A DNA stretch of 64,000 nucleotides from an uncultured Muribaculaceae bacterium (GCA_934675575.1 CAKUQQ010000001.1:186001-250000), one strand, 5' to 3'; positions 51,089 through 60,941 are shown, numbered from the stretch's first letter. A program made the numbers and translations. Notes: a model not told the origin generated them from the letters alone.

Positions 51089-51943
51089 ATGATGATGAAT
51101 TCTGAAAAATCCACAACACTCTATGTGAGCGACATGGACGGCACGTTGCTCAACAGCCAATCGGTCATTTCGCCGGCCACGGCTGCCATTCTAAGCCGCG
51201 TGATAAGTGCTGGGGCACTGTTCACGGTGGCCACGGCGCGCACTCCGGCTACTGTGGTGCCGCTGCTGTCGGGCGTGGGCGTCAAGTTGCCATACATAGT
51301 GATGACGGGAGCTGCCATGTGGAACAACTCCACTCGCGGCTATGAGTGTGTCAGGGCATTTTCACCCGAAACGGTGTGCTGCATCTGCGGCATTTTTGAG
51401 CGGCACGGGCTGCACCCACTGGTCTATCGCCGCCATGGCAGTTTTCTTGAGGTACACCACACAGGAGACTATTCCGAGCAGGAACAGCAATTTGTGGCCG
51501 AGCGGCAAAATCTGGAGTTGAAACACTTCATGCCCGACGACCCCGACTATAGCCAAAGCCCTGACGATGCGCTGCTCATTTTCTCAATGCAGAACTACGA
51601 GCGGCTGCGTGCCGTGCACGACGAGATAGCCGCCACCACACAATGCTCGGTCATGTTTTATCACGACATTTTTGACCCTCAATCGGGCATTTTGGAGCTT
51701 TATGCCCCAGGCACGAGCAAGTCGGCAGCCATAGCCACGCTTGCGTCGCATGTAGGAGCCGACAGGGTGGTGGTGTTTGGCGACAACCGCAACGACATCG
51801 ACATGATGCGCCGTGCCACCCACGCTGTGGCTGTGGCAGGAGCTGTGCCCGAAACCAAGGCTGTTGCGAGCGAGATTATCGGCTCTAACGATGCCGACAG
51901 TGTGGCGCGGTGGATAGAGGAAGATTTTTTTAGTCGGCAATGA
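51089..51943 (+). CDS. Cof-type HAD-IIB phosphatase
   Basis: A 284-residue haloacid-dehalogenase-fold phosphatase with a type IIB cap. Motif I is YVSDMDGTLLNS, motif II falls in FTVATARTP, the Lys is in APGTSKSAAI, and motif IV is VVFGDNRNDIDMM. Substrates of this family are sugar phosphates or flavin phosphates. TAATTTTG (51080-51087) lies directly before three ATG codons (51089, 51092, 51095), so the mRNA is nearly leaderless. It overlaps the histidine kinase gene by 4 bases. Confidence 0.9.
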   Translation: MMMNSEKSTTLYVSDMDGTLLNSQSVISPATAAILSRVISAGALFTVATARTPATVVPLLSGVGVKLPYIVMTGAAMWNNSTRGYECVRAFSPETVCCICGIFERHGLHPLVYRRHGSFLEVHHTGDYSEQEQQFVAERQNLELKHFMPDDPDYSQSPDDALLIFSMQNYERLRAVHDEIAATTQCSVMFYHDIFDPQSGILELYAPGTSKSAAIATLASHVGADRVVVFGDNRNDIDMMRRATHAVAVAGAVPETKAVASEIIGSNDADSVARWIEEDFFSRQ

Positions 51944-53187
51944 ATCTGAGAAACATATACGACTCGCGGCGCATTTGGAAGGTGGCACTCATTGCAGTGC
52001 TGCTGGTGCTCATGGTCGTGTTTATCGTGATTTCAAACAATCTGGTCAAAGACCTCTCGAAGCAGGAGCGCGACCGCATGGAGATTTGGGCCAATGCCAC
52101 CAAGGAGCTTGCCTCTATGGGCAGCGAGTCGCAGCTCGACAGTCTTGGCAACCCATTGCCCATGGTCACCACCGATGTGGACTTCTTGCTCTCAATTATT
52201 GAGGACAACCACAACATACCGGTGCTGCTCGTTGACGACCACGACAACATATTGCTTAACCGCAACTTCAAGCTCCCGGAGCCTGTTGACAGCCTCGACC
52301 CCACAAAGATTTCTGACAAAAACCGTGCTTTTCTTGAGCGCAAGCTCGCCAAGCTCAAACGCTCGGCCAACAACAAGATAGAAATAGACATCGACAGCCA
52401 CACCACGCAATACCTTTATTTTGAGGAGTCAACGGTGCTTCGCCGCCTCACTTACTTCCCCTATGTGGAGTTGGCGGTGATATTTGTGTTTCTTGCCATA
52501 GCCTACTTTGCGCTTGTGAGCATTAAAAAAGCCGAGCAAAACAAGGTGTGGGTGGGATTGTCAAAAGAAACAGCCCACCAGCTGGGTACGCCCATATCAT
52601 CGCTCATGGCATGGACTCAGATGCTCGACTCCATGGGCGTGGACCAAGACATTGTGGCCGACATGGACAAAGATGTGCATCGCTTGTCGGTGATAGCCGA
52701 CAGGTTCTCGAAGATAGGCTCAATGCCCGAAAAAGAGCTTACGTTTATCAACGAGGCTGTGGAAAAGGCGTTGGAATATATGAGCAACCGCATTCCCAAG
52801 CGTGTACGCCTCACCATTCACACCGACGACGCGCGCAACTGCGGTATTATGCTTTGCCAGTCGCTCTTTGAGTGGGTTATGGAAAACCTCACCAAAAATG
52901 CAGTAGATGCCATGAGCGGCGAGGGCAGTATCGACATCACCGTCACTGCCGACGGCCCCGATGCCGCCGTGATACTGGTGAAAGACACTGGCAAGGGCAT
53001 TCCGCGCAAAAATTGGAAAGATGTGTTCACACCGGGATTCACGACCAAAAAGCGGGGGTGGGGACTTGGACTCACATTGGTGAAACGCATAATCGAGGAG
53101 TATCACAACGGAAAAATATATATAAAAGAATCGGAAATCGGGCATGGCACCACATTCTGCATCGAGCTTCCAAAAGTAAAATCGTGA
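51940..53187 (+). CDS. Membrane sensor histidine kinase
   Basis: A 415-residue sensor kinase with membrane helices at about residues 13-32 and 175-195 enclosing a ~140-residue periplasmic sensor. The phosphoacceptor His is in LSKETAHQLGTPISSLMAW; the ATPase domain has NLTKNAVDAMSG (N box), VKDTGKGIPRK (G1) and TTKKRGWGLGLTLVKRI (G2). There is no response regulator nearby, so the partner is elsewhere. The gene overlaps the HAD phosphatase gene and is 6 bases from the MBL hydrolase. Confidence 0.92.
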   Translation: MNLRNIYDSRRIWKVALIAVLLVLMVVFIVISNNLVKDLSKQERDRMEIWANATKELASMGSESQLDSLGNPLPMVTTDVDFLLSIIEDNHNIPVLLVDDHDNILLNRNFKLPEPVDSLDPTKISDKNRAFLERKLAKLKRSANNKIEIDIDSHTTQYLYFEESTVLRRLTYFPYVELAVIFVFLAIAYFALVSIKKAEQNKVWVGLSKETAHQLGTPISSLMAWTQMLDSMGVDQDIVADMDKDVHRLSVIADRFSKIGSMPEKELTFINEAVEKALEYMSNRIPKRVRLTIHTDDARNCGIMLCQSLFEWVMENLTKNAVDAMSGEGSIDITVTADGPDAAVILVKDTGKGIPRKNWKDVFTPGFTTKKRGWGLGLTLVKRIIEEYHNGKIYIKESEIGHGTTFCIELPKVKS

Positions 53188-53193
53188 ATTTAT

Positions 53194-53997
53194 ATGGAGA
53201 AAATTATTATGTTAGGCACAGGCAACGCTATGTGCACCCGCTGCTACAACACTTGCTTTTTTCTCGGCACTCCTGCCGGCGGACTCATGGTTGACGCCGG
53301 TGGCGGCAATGGCATTTTCAGGCAGCTCTACAAGGCTCACTTGCAGTTTGAGGACATACGCCACTTGTTTGTGACCCACGCCCACACCGACCACATTTTG
53401 GGCGTGATATGGCTCATACGCAAAATTTCTCCGCTCATCAACAAAGGCCGCTACAAAGCCCCGTTCACCATCTATTGCCACGATGGCGTGAAGCACGCCA
53501 TTGAGGTAATGTGCTCGCTCATGCTGCCGCGAAAGATAGGCAGTGCTGTGGGCGATACCATCATTTTGCGCGAGGTGACCGATGGTGAGACGGTGGAAAT
53601 CGACGATATGAAGGTCACGTTTTTCGACATCTGCTCCACCAAGCTCAAGCAGTTTGGTTTCAAGGCCGTGCTGCCCAGCGGCAAGACGGTGGTGTGTCTT
53701 GGCGATGAGCCTTACAGCGCTCACGAAAAGCCCTATGCCGAGGGTGCTGACTGGTTGCTCTGCGAGGCGTTCTGCCTGTATAACGACCGAGCCACATTCC
53801 GCCCCTACGAGAAAAATCACAGCACAGCTCTCGATGCAGGCAAGCTGGCTGGTGAGCTGGGTGTGAAAAATCTGCTCCTCTATCACACCGAGGACACTAA
53901 CCTGTTGCAACGCAAAGCCACTTACACGGCCGAGGCGAAAAGTGTGTTTGACGGCAATGTGTGTGTGCCAGACGACCTTGAGGTAATCGACTTGTAG
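53194..53997 (+). CDS. MBL-fold metallo-hydrolase
   Basis: A 267-residue metallo-beta-lactamase-fold enzyme. The metal motif FVTHAHTDHILG (H-x-H-x-D-H) is near residue 65; further ligands lie in CLGDEPYS and NHSTALDAGKLA and LLYHTED. It resembles RNase Z-type phosphodiesterases in fold but lacks the long exosite arm. The substrate is unknown. It lies 6 bases after the histidine kinase, third gene of a tight HAD-kinase-MBL unit. Confidence 0.88.
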   Translation: MEKIIMLGTGNAMCTRCYNTCFFLGTPAGGLMVDAGGGNGIFRQLYKAHLQFEDIRHLFVTHAHTDHILGVIWLIRKISPLINKGRYKAPFTIYCHDGVKHAIEVMCSLMLPRKIGSAVGDTIILREVTDGETVEIDDMKVTFFDICSTKLKQFGFKAVLPSGKTVVCLGDEPYSAHEKPYAEGADWLLCEAFCLYNDRATFRPYEKNHSTALDAGKLAGELGVKNLLLYHTEDTNLLQRKATYTAEAKSVFDGNVCVPDDLEVIDL

Positions 53998-54074
53998 ATA
54001 TAGAGATATAATCTCCGCCTTTTTCTTAGGCGTTGGGGGGAAGAAAATTAAAAAGCAGAAATCTGTAATAGAAA

Positions 54075-54668
54075 TCAAAACAGCGACAGCTGCTTGTGCA
54101 GGCAAAATGATTTGCGGTGATATGGCGTGATGTCAAATTGCTCTATTGCCGCATAGTGCTCTCGTGTGGGGTAGCCCTTGTTTTTGTCCCAGTGATATTG
54201 TGGATATTCCTCGGCAATTTTGCGCATATAGGCATCGCGGTGGGTTTTTGCCAGAATCGATGCTGCCGCTATGTTCATCATGGTGGCATCGCCCTTCACT
54301 ATCGTTTGAAACGGTATGGCGTGATATGGCTTGAAGCGGTTGCCGTCAACGAGTATGTATTCCGGTCTCACTGCAAGCTGGTCGAGTGCGCGGTGCATTG
54401 CCAAGATTGAGGCGTTGAGAATGTTGATTTCGTCGATTTCCTGCGGACTCACCATTGCCACAGCCCACGCCACAGCCTCGCTCTCTATTATGGGGCGCAA
54501 CCGTTCGCGCTGACGCTCGTTGAGTTTCTTGCTGTCGTTGATGAGCTCATTGCTGAAATGCGGTGGCAAAATCACTGCTGCTGCGCACACAGGGCCTGCC
54601 AGCGGACCGCGTCCGGCTTCGTCACACCCGGCTTCAATGCGTCCGTCAACAAGAAATTGCTTCAACAT
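54075..54668 (-). CDS. rnhB: Ribonuclease HII
   Basis: A 197-residue endonuclease that nicks RNA-DNA hybrids and misincorporated ribonucleotides. AGCDEAGRGPLAGPVCAAAV carries the catalytic Asp and Glu; ILVDGNRFKP the next Asp; KGDATMMNIAAASILAKTHRD the last. Length is standard. It lies 50 bases downstream of the polyprenyl synthase gene on the same strand. Confidence 0.95.
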   Translation of the reverse strand: MLKQFLVDGRIEAGCDEAGRGPLAGPVCAAAVILPPHFSNELINDSKKLNERQRERLRPIIESEAVAWAVAMVSPQEIDEINILNASILAMHRALDQLAVRPEYILVDGNRFKPYHAIPFQTIVKGDATMMNIAAASILAKTHRDAYMRKIAEEYPQYHWDKNKGYPTREHYAAIEQFDITPYHRKSFCLHKQLSLF

Positions 54669-54718
54669 AACAATGCGTGTTTTTTTGTGTGGGTAGTTGT
54701 ATGTGTTTTTTCGAAAAA

Positions 54719-55693
54719 TCAGATTTCGCGCTCAATCACAAAGTTGAAAATGGCTTTGAGCGATTCTATGGTGTCGCAGTCGCCATAGGCTTCAAGTTCT
54801 CGCTCGGCCTCGTCGCGCAGCTTCGTCATTTCGTTGTAGGCATAGTCAATGCCGCCGTTTGCCTTGGCAAACTCTATTAGCTGCTCTATTTCGTCGGTGT
54901 CAAGCATTTCTTTGTGTACCAGACGGTTCATCTCGTCATGACCCTCTGCGTCGTCTTTGGTGAGTGCATATATTAGTGGCAGTGTCACCTTGCCCTCGCG
55001 CAGGTCGTTGCCCGTGGGCTTGCCTATGGCAGGGTCGTTGTAGTAGTCAAATGTGTCGTCCTTTATCTGGAAGCACAGTCCGAGCAGGTCGGCATAACGT
55101 TTTATGGCCGTCAGCTGCTTTGGTTTTGCTCCTGCGGCAAGTCCACCCACTTCCACACAGCTTGTGAACAATGAGGCAGTTTTGCGGCCTATGATTTCGT
55201 AGTAGGCTTTCTCGTTGATGTTGCGGCTGCGGGCTGTGTCAAACTGGTTGATTTCGCCAAGCGACAGGTCGCGGCCGAGTTTCGACAGCGACTTCATGAT
55301 GTTGAAGTCTTGAGCCTTTGAGGCGCATGCCAAAGCTCCGCTCACAAAAAAGTCGCCCACAAGCACAGCCACGTGGTTGTCCCACACACTGTTGATGGTG
55401 GCGGCTCCATGACGCTCCTTGGAGCGGTCTATCACATCATCGTGAATTAGCGATGCGTTGTGCAGCATCTCTATGGCCGCGCCCGAGTAGAGCACATTAT
55501 CGGTTATGCCGCCAAAAAGCCGTCCGCTGAGCAGCACGAGTATGGGGCGCAGCTGCTTGCCTTTGGTCACAAGATACTTGCTCACAATGCTGTTCATGAG
55601 GGCACTGTCGCTTTTCAAAGTGTCCTCTATAATCTTGTTGAGAGCTTTTAAATCAGGACCTATTGACTTCTTGATGTCTTCGAGTTTGACCAT
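54719..55693 (-). CDS. Trans-polyprenyl diphosphate synthase
   Basis: A 324-residue isoprenoid chain-elongation enzyme. The first Asp-rich motif is LIHDDVIDRSKERHG and the second is FQIKDDTFDYYND; GKQLRPILVLLSGRLFGG and GRKTASLFTSC are also conserved. It probably makes the octaprenyl-type side chain for menaquinone (IspB-like), inferred from the family. A TACTTTTG -7 box is at 55711-55718. Confidence 0.92.
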   Translation of the reverse strand: MVKLEDIKKSIGPDLKALNKIIEDTLKSDSALMNSIVSKYLVTKGKQLRPILVLLSGRLFGGITDNVLYSGAAIEMLHNASLIHDDVIDRSKERHGAATINSVWDNHVAVLVGDFFVSGALACASKAQDFNIMKSLSKLGRDLSLGEINQFDTARSRNINEKAYYEIIGRKTASLFTSCVEVGGLAAGAKPKQLTAIKRYADLLGLCFQIKDDTFDYYNDPAIGKPTGNDLREGKVTLPLIYALTKDDAEGHDEMNRLVHKEMLDTDEIEQLIEFAKANGGIDYAYNEMTKLRDEAERELEAYGDCDTIESLKAIFNFVIEREI

Positions 55694-55710
55694 TTATTCT
55701 TAATTCTACA

Positions 55711-55718
55711 CAAAAGTA
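55711..55718 (-). promoter_or_regulatory. -7 box for the polyprenyl synthase gene
   Basis: The reverse complement is TACTTTTG, 18 bases before the start codon. Confidence 0.5.
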
Positions 55719-55746
55719 AGAATAATTATTTGCTATAATTAAATTT

Positions 55747-55786
55747 TGGTCTAAATATTTCCTAATGCCGATTAAATGGTCTAAAT
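55747..55786. repeat. Direct repeat TGGTCTAAAT in the divergent polA/prenyl-synthase region
   Basis: TGGTCTAAAT occurs at 55747-55756 and 55777-55786, exactly 30 bp apart (about three DNA turns), between the two divergent genes. The same-face spacing fits a protein-binding pair, by inference. Confidence 0.4.
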
Positions 55787-55858
55787 TTATATGTTTTTAT
55801 CATGCGGCCGTCCGGCAACGGCGCAGTTATTTTAACCAAATTTCCCAATAGCAGAATA

Positions 55859-58630
55859 ATGGAACAAAAACGTCTATTCCTACTCGATGCCTATGCTCTG
55901 ATTTTCAGAGCTTATTATGCCATGCTACGCACACACCGCACCACGGCTTCCGGTCTTAACACCTCGGCAATTTTTGGCTTTGTCAACACGCTTCAAGATT
56001 TGCTCAAGCGAGAAACCCCCACACACATTGCTGTGTGTTTCGACCCTGCCGGCAAGACATTCCGCCACGAGGAATATCCGGCCTACAAGGCGCAGCGCGA
56101 AGCCACCCCCGAAGACATAAAGCTCTCCGTTCCCTACATAAAGCAAATTCTTGACGCTTATAACATAACTGTGTGTGAAGTGCCTGGTTTTGAGGCCGAT
56201 GATGTGGTGGGCACACTGTCGAGGCTTGCGTCAGAGCGAGGCTACCAGACCTTTATGGTGACCGGCGACAAGGACTTCGGGCAGCTTGTGAAACCTAATG
56301 TGAAGATTTATAACCCTGGCAAAAATGAAATTCTTGGCGTGGCTGAGGTTAACGCGAAATATGGTCTTGAGTCGCCGCTTCAGGTAATCGACTTGCTTGG
56401 ACTCATGGGCGATGCCGCCGACAACATTCCCGGTTGCCCAGGCGTGGGCCCGAAAACCGCCGAAAAGCTAATTGCCACCTATGGCTCCATTGAGAACTTG
56501 CTTGACCACACCGACGAGCTTAAAGGCTCACTCAAGCAGAAGGTGAGCGACAATGCCGAGCAAATACGCCTGTCAAAGCATCTTGCCACAATCAGAACCG
56601 ATGTGCCGATAGAATTTGATGACGAGCGATTTAAGCGCGTGCCGGTTGACTACGTTAAGTTGCGCGAAGTGTTCTCACAACTTGAGTTCCGCACGCTCAC
56701 CACACGCATCATCGACCACGGTGAGGCTAATGTGGGGCTTGAGGGTGTGGCGGCTTCGGCCGATGATACCGAAGTGCAGCTCTCGCTTTTTGGCGATGAG
56801 GAAACTCCTGCGGCAAATGCAGCCCCTGCGCCGCCACACAACTCTTTTTCAGCTGCGTCGTGCCACTACACCTTGGTGTCAGACGCCGACGAGGCTGCTG
56901 GCATAGTGAAGAGATTGCTTACACTCGACAGGGTGGCTGTGCACATTGTGGCCGACGGCAGCGAGGCTATGCGTGCCCATGTGGTTGGCTATGCGCTGTG
57001 CGGGACCAAAGGCACTGCCTATTATTTGCCAGCCGATGGATTTGGTTGGATTACCGAGGCCGTGAAGCCGTTGTTTGCCGGCAAGGCGTGCATTGTGAGC
57101 AGCGATGTGAAACGCGACATGGTGATATTGAAAAATCGTGCGGTTGACTTCACAGCCCCATACTACGACACCGGCGTGGTTCATTATCTGCTGCAGCCGG
57201 AGCGTTATCACGACACGGCAAGTGTGGCCGAAACTTTGCTTGGCTATGTGGCAATCTCTCCCGACACGGTGCTTGGTGCCAAGGGCAAAAAGCGTGGCTA
57301 TGCTGCCGTTTCACCCGAAAAGCTCACCGACTGGGCTTGTGAGCTTGCCGACCTAACCCTGCAGCTGCCCGACGTGCTTAATGCAAAAATAGAAGAAATA
57401 GGGTTGACACACCTGTTGACCGATGTGGAGCTGCCTCTGGTTGAGGTGCTTGCCGACATGGAGCTGACTGGCGCGAGAATTGACGTCAAAGCTCTCAACG
57501 ACTACTCCGTGACGCTCACCTCGCAAATGAATAAGCTTGAGCAGGAGTGTTTTGAGCTTGCCGGCGAGAAATTCAACACGGCTTCGCCTGCACAGGTGGG
57601 CGAGGTGCTGTTTGACAAACTGAAGATTGACGACAAGGCAAAGAAAACCAAGACAGGGCAATATTCCACCACCGAGGAGATTTTGCTGCGACTGCGCGAC
57701 CGTCACCCCCTTGTGGGGCACATTCTGGAGTTACGCGGCATACGCAAATTGCTGTCAACCTACGTCAACGCCCTGCCGGAGCTGATTAATCCGCGCACGG
57801 GGCGCATACACACCACCTATAACCAGACGGTGACGGCAACCGGACGCTTGTCGTCGGCAAACCCTAACTTGCAGAACATTCCGGTGCGCACCGACGACGG
57901 CAAGGAAATACGCCGGGCTTTCATTCCGGCCGACGGCAATTTGTTTTTCAGTGCCGACTATTCGCAGATAGAGCTACGCCTTGTGGCCGACTTAAGCCAT
58001 GATGAAACCATGCTTGATGCCTTTGCCCACAACGTAGATGTGCATGCCCTCACGGCTTCGCGCATATATCATGAGCCAATAGAGAGCGTCACGCCTGAGC
58101 AGCGGCGCAAGGCCAAGACCGCCAATTTTGGCATACTCTATGGCATATCGGCATTCGGGTTGTCGGAGCGGTTGCAGATTCCGCGCTCCGAGGCCAAGAT
58201 GCTCATTGATGGTTATTATGAAACATTCCCAAAGGTGAAAGAATACAAGGAGCGTTGCATAGCTCACGCCAAAGAAAAAGGCTATGTGACTACGCTCTAT
58301 GGCCGCCGGCGCATGCTGCCAGAAATCAATTCGCGCAACGCTGTGGTGCGAGGCTTCTCGGAGCGCAATGCCGTCAATGCTCCCATACAGGGCACGGCAG
58401 CCGACATCATAAAGGTGGCTATGGTACGCATATTCAGCCGTTTTAAGGCCGAAGGACTGAAGTCGAAGATGATACTCCAGGTGCATGATGAGTTGAACTT
58501 CGATGTGGTGCCGTCGGAGTTGCCGGTGGTGAGTAACATTGTGATTACCGAGATGGAGAATGCCTACAAGGGCGATGTGAAGCTTGAGGCTTCACACGGA
58601 GTGGCGACTAACTGGCTCGATGCTCATTAA
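55859..58630 (+). CDS. polA: DNA polymerase I with degenerate proofreading domain
   Basis: A 923-residue protein from the ATG at 55859 (the upstream ATG at 55802 adds 19 unconserved residues). The 5' nuclease domain (1-300) is intact: LLDAYALIFRAYYAM, EADDVVG, TGDKDF, GDAADNIPGCPGVGPKTA. The polymerase domain is intact: SADYSQIELRLVA, RRKAKTANFGILYGIS, QVHDELNFD. In the 3'-5' exonuclease region (~340-510) the D-x-E motif reads VAVHIVADG (~358-366), the Y-x-x-x-D motif reads WACEL (~492-496), and only one Asp (VKRDMVIL) remains. Proofreading is therefore probably lost. Confidence 0.95.
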   Translation: MEQKRLFLLDAYALIFRAYYAMLRTHRTTASGLNTSAIFGFVNTLQDLLKRETPTHIAVCFDPAGKTFRHEEYPAYKAQREATPEDIKLSVPYIKQILDAYNITVCEVPGFEADDVVGTLSRLASERGYQTFMVTGDKDFGQLVKPNVKIYNPGKNEILGVAEVNAKYGLESPLQVIDLLGLMGDAADNIPGCPGVGPKTAEKLIATYGSIENLLDHTDELKGSLKQKVSDNAEQIRLSKHLATIRTDVPIEFDDERFKRVPVDYVKLREVFSQLEFRTLTTRIIDHGEANVGLEGVAASADDTEVQLSLFGDEETPAANAAPAPPHNSFSAASCHYTLVSDADEAAGIVKRLLTLDRVAVHIVADGSEAMRAHVVGYALCGTKGTAYYLPADGFGWITEAVKPLFAGKACIVSSDVKRDMVILKNRAVDFTAPYYDTGVVHYLLQPERYHDTASVAETLLGYVAISPDTVLGAKGKKRGYAAVSPEKLTDWACELADLTLQLPDVLNAKIEEIGLTHLLTDVELPLVEVLADMELTGARIDVKALNDYSVTLTSQMNKLEQECFELAGEKFNTASPAQVGEVLFDKLKIDDKAKKTKTGQYSTTEEILLRLRDRHPLVGHILELRGIRKLLSTYVNALPELINPRTGRIHTTYNQTVTATGRLSSANPNLQNIPVRTDDGKEIRRAFIPADGNLFFSADYSQIELRLVADLSHDETMLDAFAHNVDVHALTASRIYHEPIESVTPEQRRKAKTANFGILYGISAFGLSERLQIPRSEAKMLIDGYYETFPKVKEYKERCIAHAKEKGYVTTLYGRRRMLPEINSRNAVVRGFSERNAVNAPIQGTAADIIKVAMVRIFSRFKAEGLKSKMILQVHDELNFDVVPSELPVVSNIVITEMENAYKGDVKLEASHGVATNWLDAH

Positions 58631-58687
58631 ACTTGCTGAACGGAGAAACGATATATATTTTTAACATAACTAATAAGCAAAACTAAA

Positions 58688-60910
58688 ATGAAAAAAAGAT
58701 TTGGTATGATTTTAACGCTTGCCTGCGCCATGGCGTTTTCTTTGCCGGCACAGCTGCGTTTTACAACGGCCAAGTTCCACATGGGCGACAACCCGGAGTG
58801 GAAGGCACAGAACTTCGACGACAGCAGTTGGAAGTCGGTGGCCACCGACATCACATGGCAAGGGCAGAATATGCTCAAGGAAAACACATGCGGCTGGTAT
58901 CGCGTGAAGTTTGTGCTGCCAAAATCCATGCTTGAGAACTCCGACAACAAGTCGGTTGTGGTTTTCGACCTCAATAAAATTGACGATGCCGACGAGACTT
59001 ATCTCAATGGCAAGCTGATAGGAAAGACAGGTGCTATTCCACAGCAGGGCGTGGCTTATGAATCCAAGTTTGATGTGCATCGCATCTACTCGTTGCCTGT
59101 CAACGACGCGCGGCTCAATTGGGGCGGTGAGAACATTCTTGCCGTGAGAGCTTATAACGGCACTGGCGACGGTGGCATGAACGGTGGCCCAATCACCATT
59201 TCTGTGCCAAGCAATAGCGATTATATAGAAATCACATCGTCGCAGACCGATGTGACGCGCAAAACAGGAATGTGCACCGTCAAGCTTCACAACCAGCTCA
59301 AGGTGGCTCAGAAAGGGAAACTTGTGATTACCACCACCGACCCCGCCACTGGCAGCGCCATAGGCAAGGTGTCGAAAAACGTGGTGCTGAAGTCAGAAGG
59401 CGATGCCGCCGTGTCATTCAAATATCCGAGCAATAAGATAACACTTGTGAAAGTGAGCTTTGAGCCGGGCAAAGGCAAGGCTCGCACTGCTGAATTTGTG
59501 CCAAAATACATTCTCACTCCCGAGGCTCCTGCCGCTCCGCGCATCAATGGTCCTGACCTGATGGGGGTGCGTCCTGGCTCGCCTGTGATTTTCAAAATCC
59601 CGGCTTCTGGTGAGCGCCCCATGAAATACTCTGTTGAGCGCCTGCCCAAAGGACTCTCTGTCAACCCCGACAATGGTGCGATTTCTGGCAAGTTCGACAA
59701 AGAAGGCGTTTATGAGGTGACTTTAGTTGCCACCAACGCCAAGGGTACAGCCCGCAAGAAATTTGAGTTCCATGTGGGGCTGCAAATCGGTCTCACTCCG
59801 CCTATGGGTTGGAACAGCTGGAACTGCTGGGGTCTCAGCGTGTCGCAGGAAAAAGTGATTTCTTCAGCTAAGGCTTTGCTCGACAAGGGCCTTGCCGACT
59901 ATGGATATAGCTACATCAACGTTGACGATGCTTGGGAGGCTCCTAAGCGCAATGCCGACGGCACTATAGCTTGCAACGAGAAATTCCCCGACATGAAAGG
60001 CTTGGGCGACTTCTTGCACAGCAATGGTCTGCGCTTTGGCATCTATTCATCTCCAGGCGATATGACTTGCGGCCAGCACCTTGGTTCACTCGACCACGAA
60101 AAGCAAGACGCCGAAACCTACAATAGCTGGGGTGTTGACTACCTGAAATATGACTGGTGCGGATATTTTAAGGTGTTTAATGCCGACCGCGACAAGACCA
60201 CCGCAGCCTATGTGCGTCCATACCTGCTCATGGAGAAGTATCTGCGTGAGCAGCCGCGCGACATCTTCTACAGCCTTTGCCAGTATGGCATGGCCGATGT
60301 GTGGAAGTGGGGCAACGTGGTTGACGCCAACTCTTGGCGCACCACAGGCGACATCACCGACACTTGGTCGTCGCTCTATCAGATAGGTTTCATTCAGCAG
60401 GCCGAGCTTTATCCTTATGCCAAGCCGGGCAACTGGAACGACCCCGATATGCTCATTGTGGGCAAAGTGGGTTGGGGACCTCAACTGCGCGACTCTCGAC
60501 TCACTGCCGATGAGCAATACACCCACATCAGCTTGTGGTCGCTTCTTGCAGCAAACATGCTGATTGGTTGCGATATAGCCCAGATGGACGAGTTTACTTG
60601 TGCTTTGCTTTGTAACAACGAGGTGGTTGCTGTCAACCAAGACCGTCTTGGCCGTCAGGCAAAGCGTGAGGTGGTTGATGGCAAAATCCAGATTTGGAAA
60701 CGTCCGTTGCACGATGGCAGCTATGCTGTGGGCATATTCAACATAGGTCTTGACAACGATACCGTTGACTTTGGTGCTTACCTTTCACAGCTTGGCATAT
60801 CTCAACTCAAGTCGGTGCGCAACCTTTGGGAACAAAAAGACCTTGACACGGCAAATCTTCGTTACTTCATTCCGTCGCACGGTGTGAAATTCCTCAAGAT
60901 AAAGTATTGA
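58688..60910 (+). CDS. GH27 alpha-galactosidase with N-terminal beta modules
   Basis: A 740-residue exported glycosidase. Signal peptide (MKKRFGMILTLACAMAFSLPAQ); N-terminal jelly-roll of the glycoside-hydrolase carbohydrate-binding type (~25-175: WYRVKFVLPKSML... DDADETYLNGKLIG); an Ig-like putative-cadherin segment (~275-365: RPMKYSVERLPKGLSVNPDNGAISG); then the GH27 barrel. The barrel has PPMGWNSWNCWG, NVDDAW, the nucleophile in DYLKYDWCGY and the acid/base in RTTGDITDTW. It removes terminal alpha-galactose from plant or host glycans. Lone gene with a terminator. Confidence 0.93.
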   Translation: MKKRFGMILTLACAMAFSLPAQLRFTTAKFHMGDNPEWKAQNFDDSSWKSVATDITWQGQNMLKENTCGWYRVKFVLPKSMLENSDNKSVVVFDLNKIDDADETYLNGKLIGKTGAIPQQGVAYESKFDVHRIYSLPVNDARLNWGGENILAVRAYNGTGDGGMNGGPITISVPSNSDYIEITSSQTDVTRKTGMCTVKLHNQLKVAQKGKLVITTTDPATGSAIGKVSKNVVLKSEGDAAVSFKYPSNKITLVKVSFEPGKGKARTAEFVPKYILTPEAPAAPRINGPDLMGVRPGSPVIFKIPASGERPMKYSVERLPKGLSVNPDNGAISGKFDKEGVYEVTLVATNAKGTARKKFEFHVGLQIGLTPPMGWNSWNCWGLSVSQEKVISSAKALLDKGLADYGYSYINVDDAWEAPKRNADGTIACNEKFPDMKGLGDFLHSNGLRFGIYSSPGDMTCGQHLGSLDHEKQDAETYNSWGVDYLKYDWCGYFKVFNADRDKTTAAYVRPYLLMEKYLREQPRDIFYSLCQYGMADVWKWGNVVDANSWRTTGDITDTWSSLYQIGFIQQAELYPYAKPGNWNDPDMLIVGKVGWGPQLRDSRLTADEQYTHISLWSLLAANMLIGCDIAQMDEFTCALLCNNEVVAVNQDRLGRQAKREVVDGKIQIWKRPLHDGSYAVGIFNIGLDNDTVDFGAYLSQLGISQLKSVRNLWEQKDLDTANLRYFIPSHGVKFLKIKY

Positions 60911-60941
60911 TTACTATTTCTCATAACCCATAACTAAGCAG

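Noticed and set aside
54016..54040. CGCC/GGCG hairpin after the MBL hydrolase gene
   Set aside because: The stem is only 4 bp and the T's are in the loop, not after it; not a convincing terminator.
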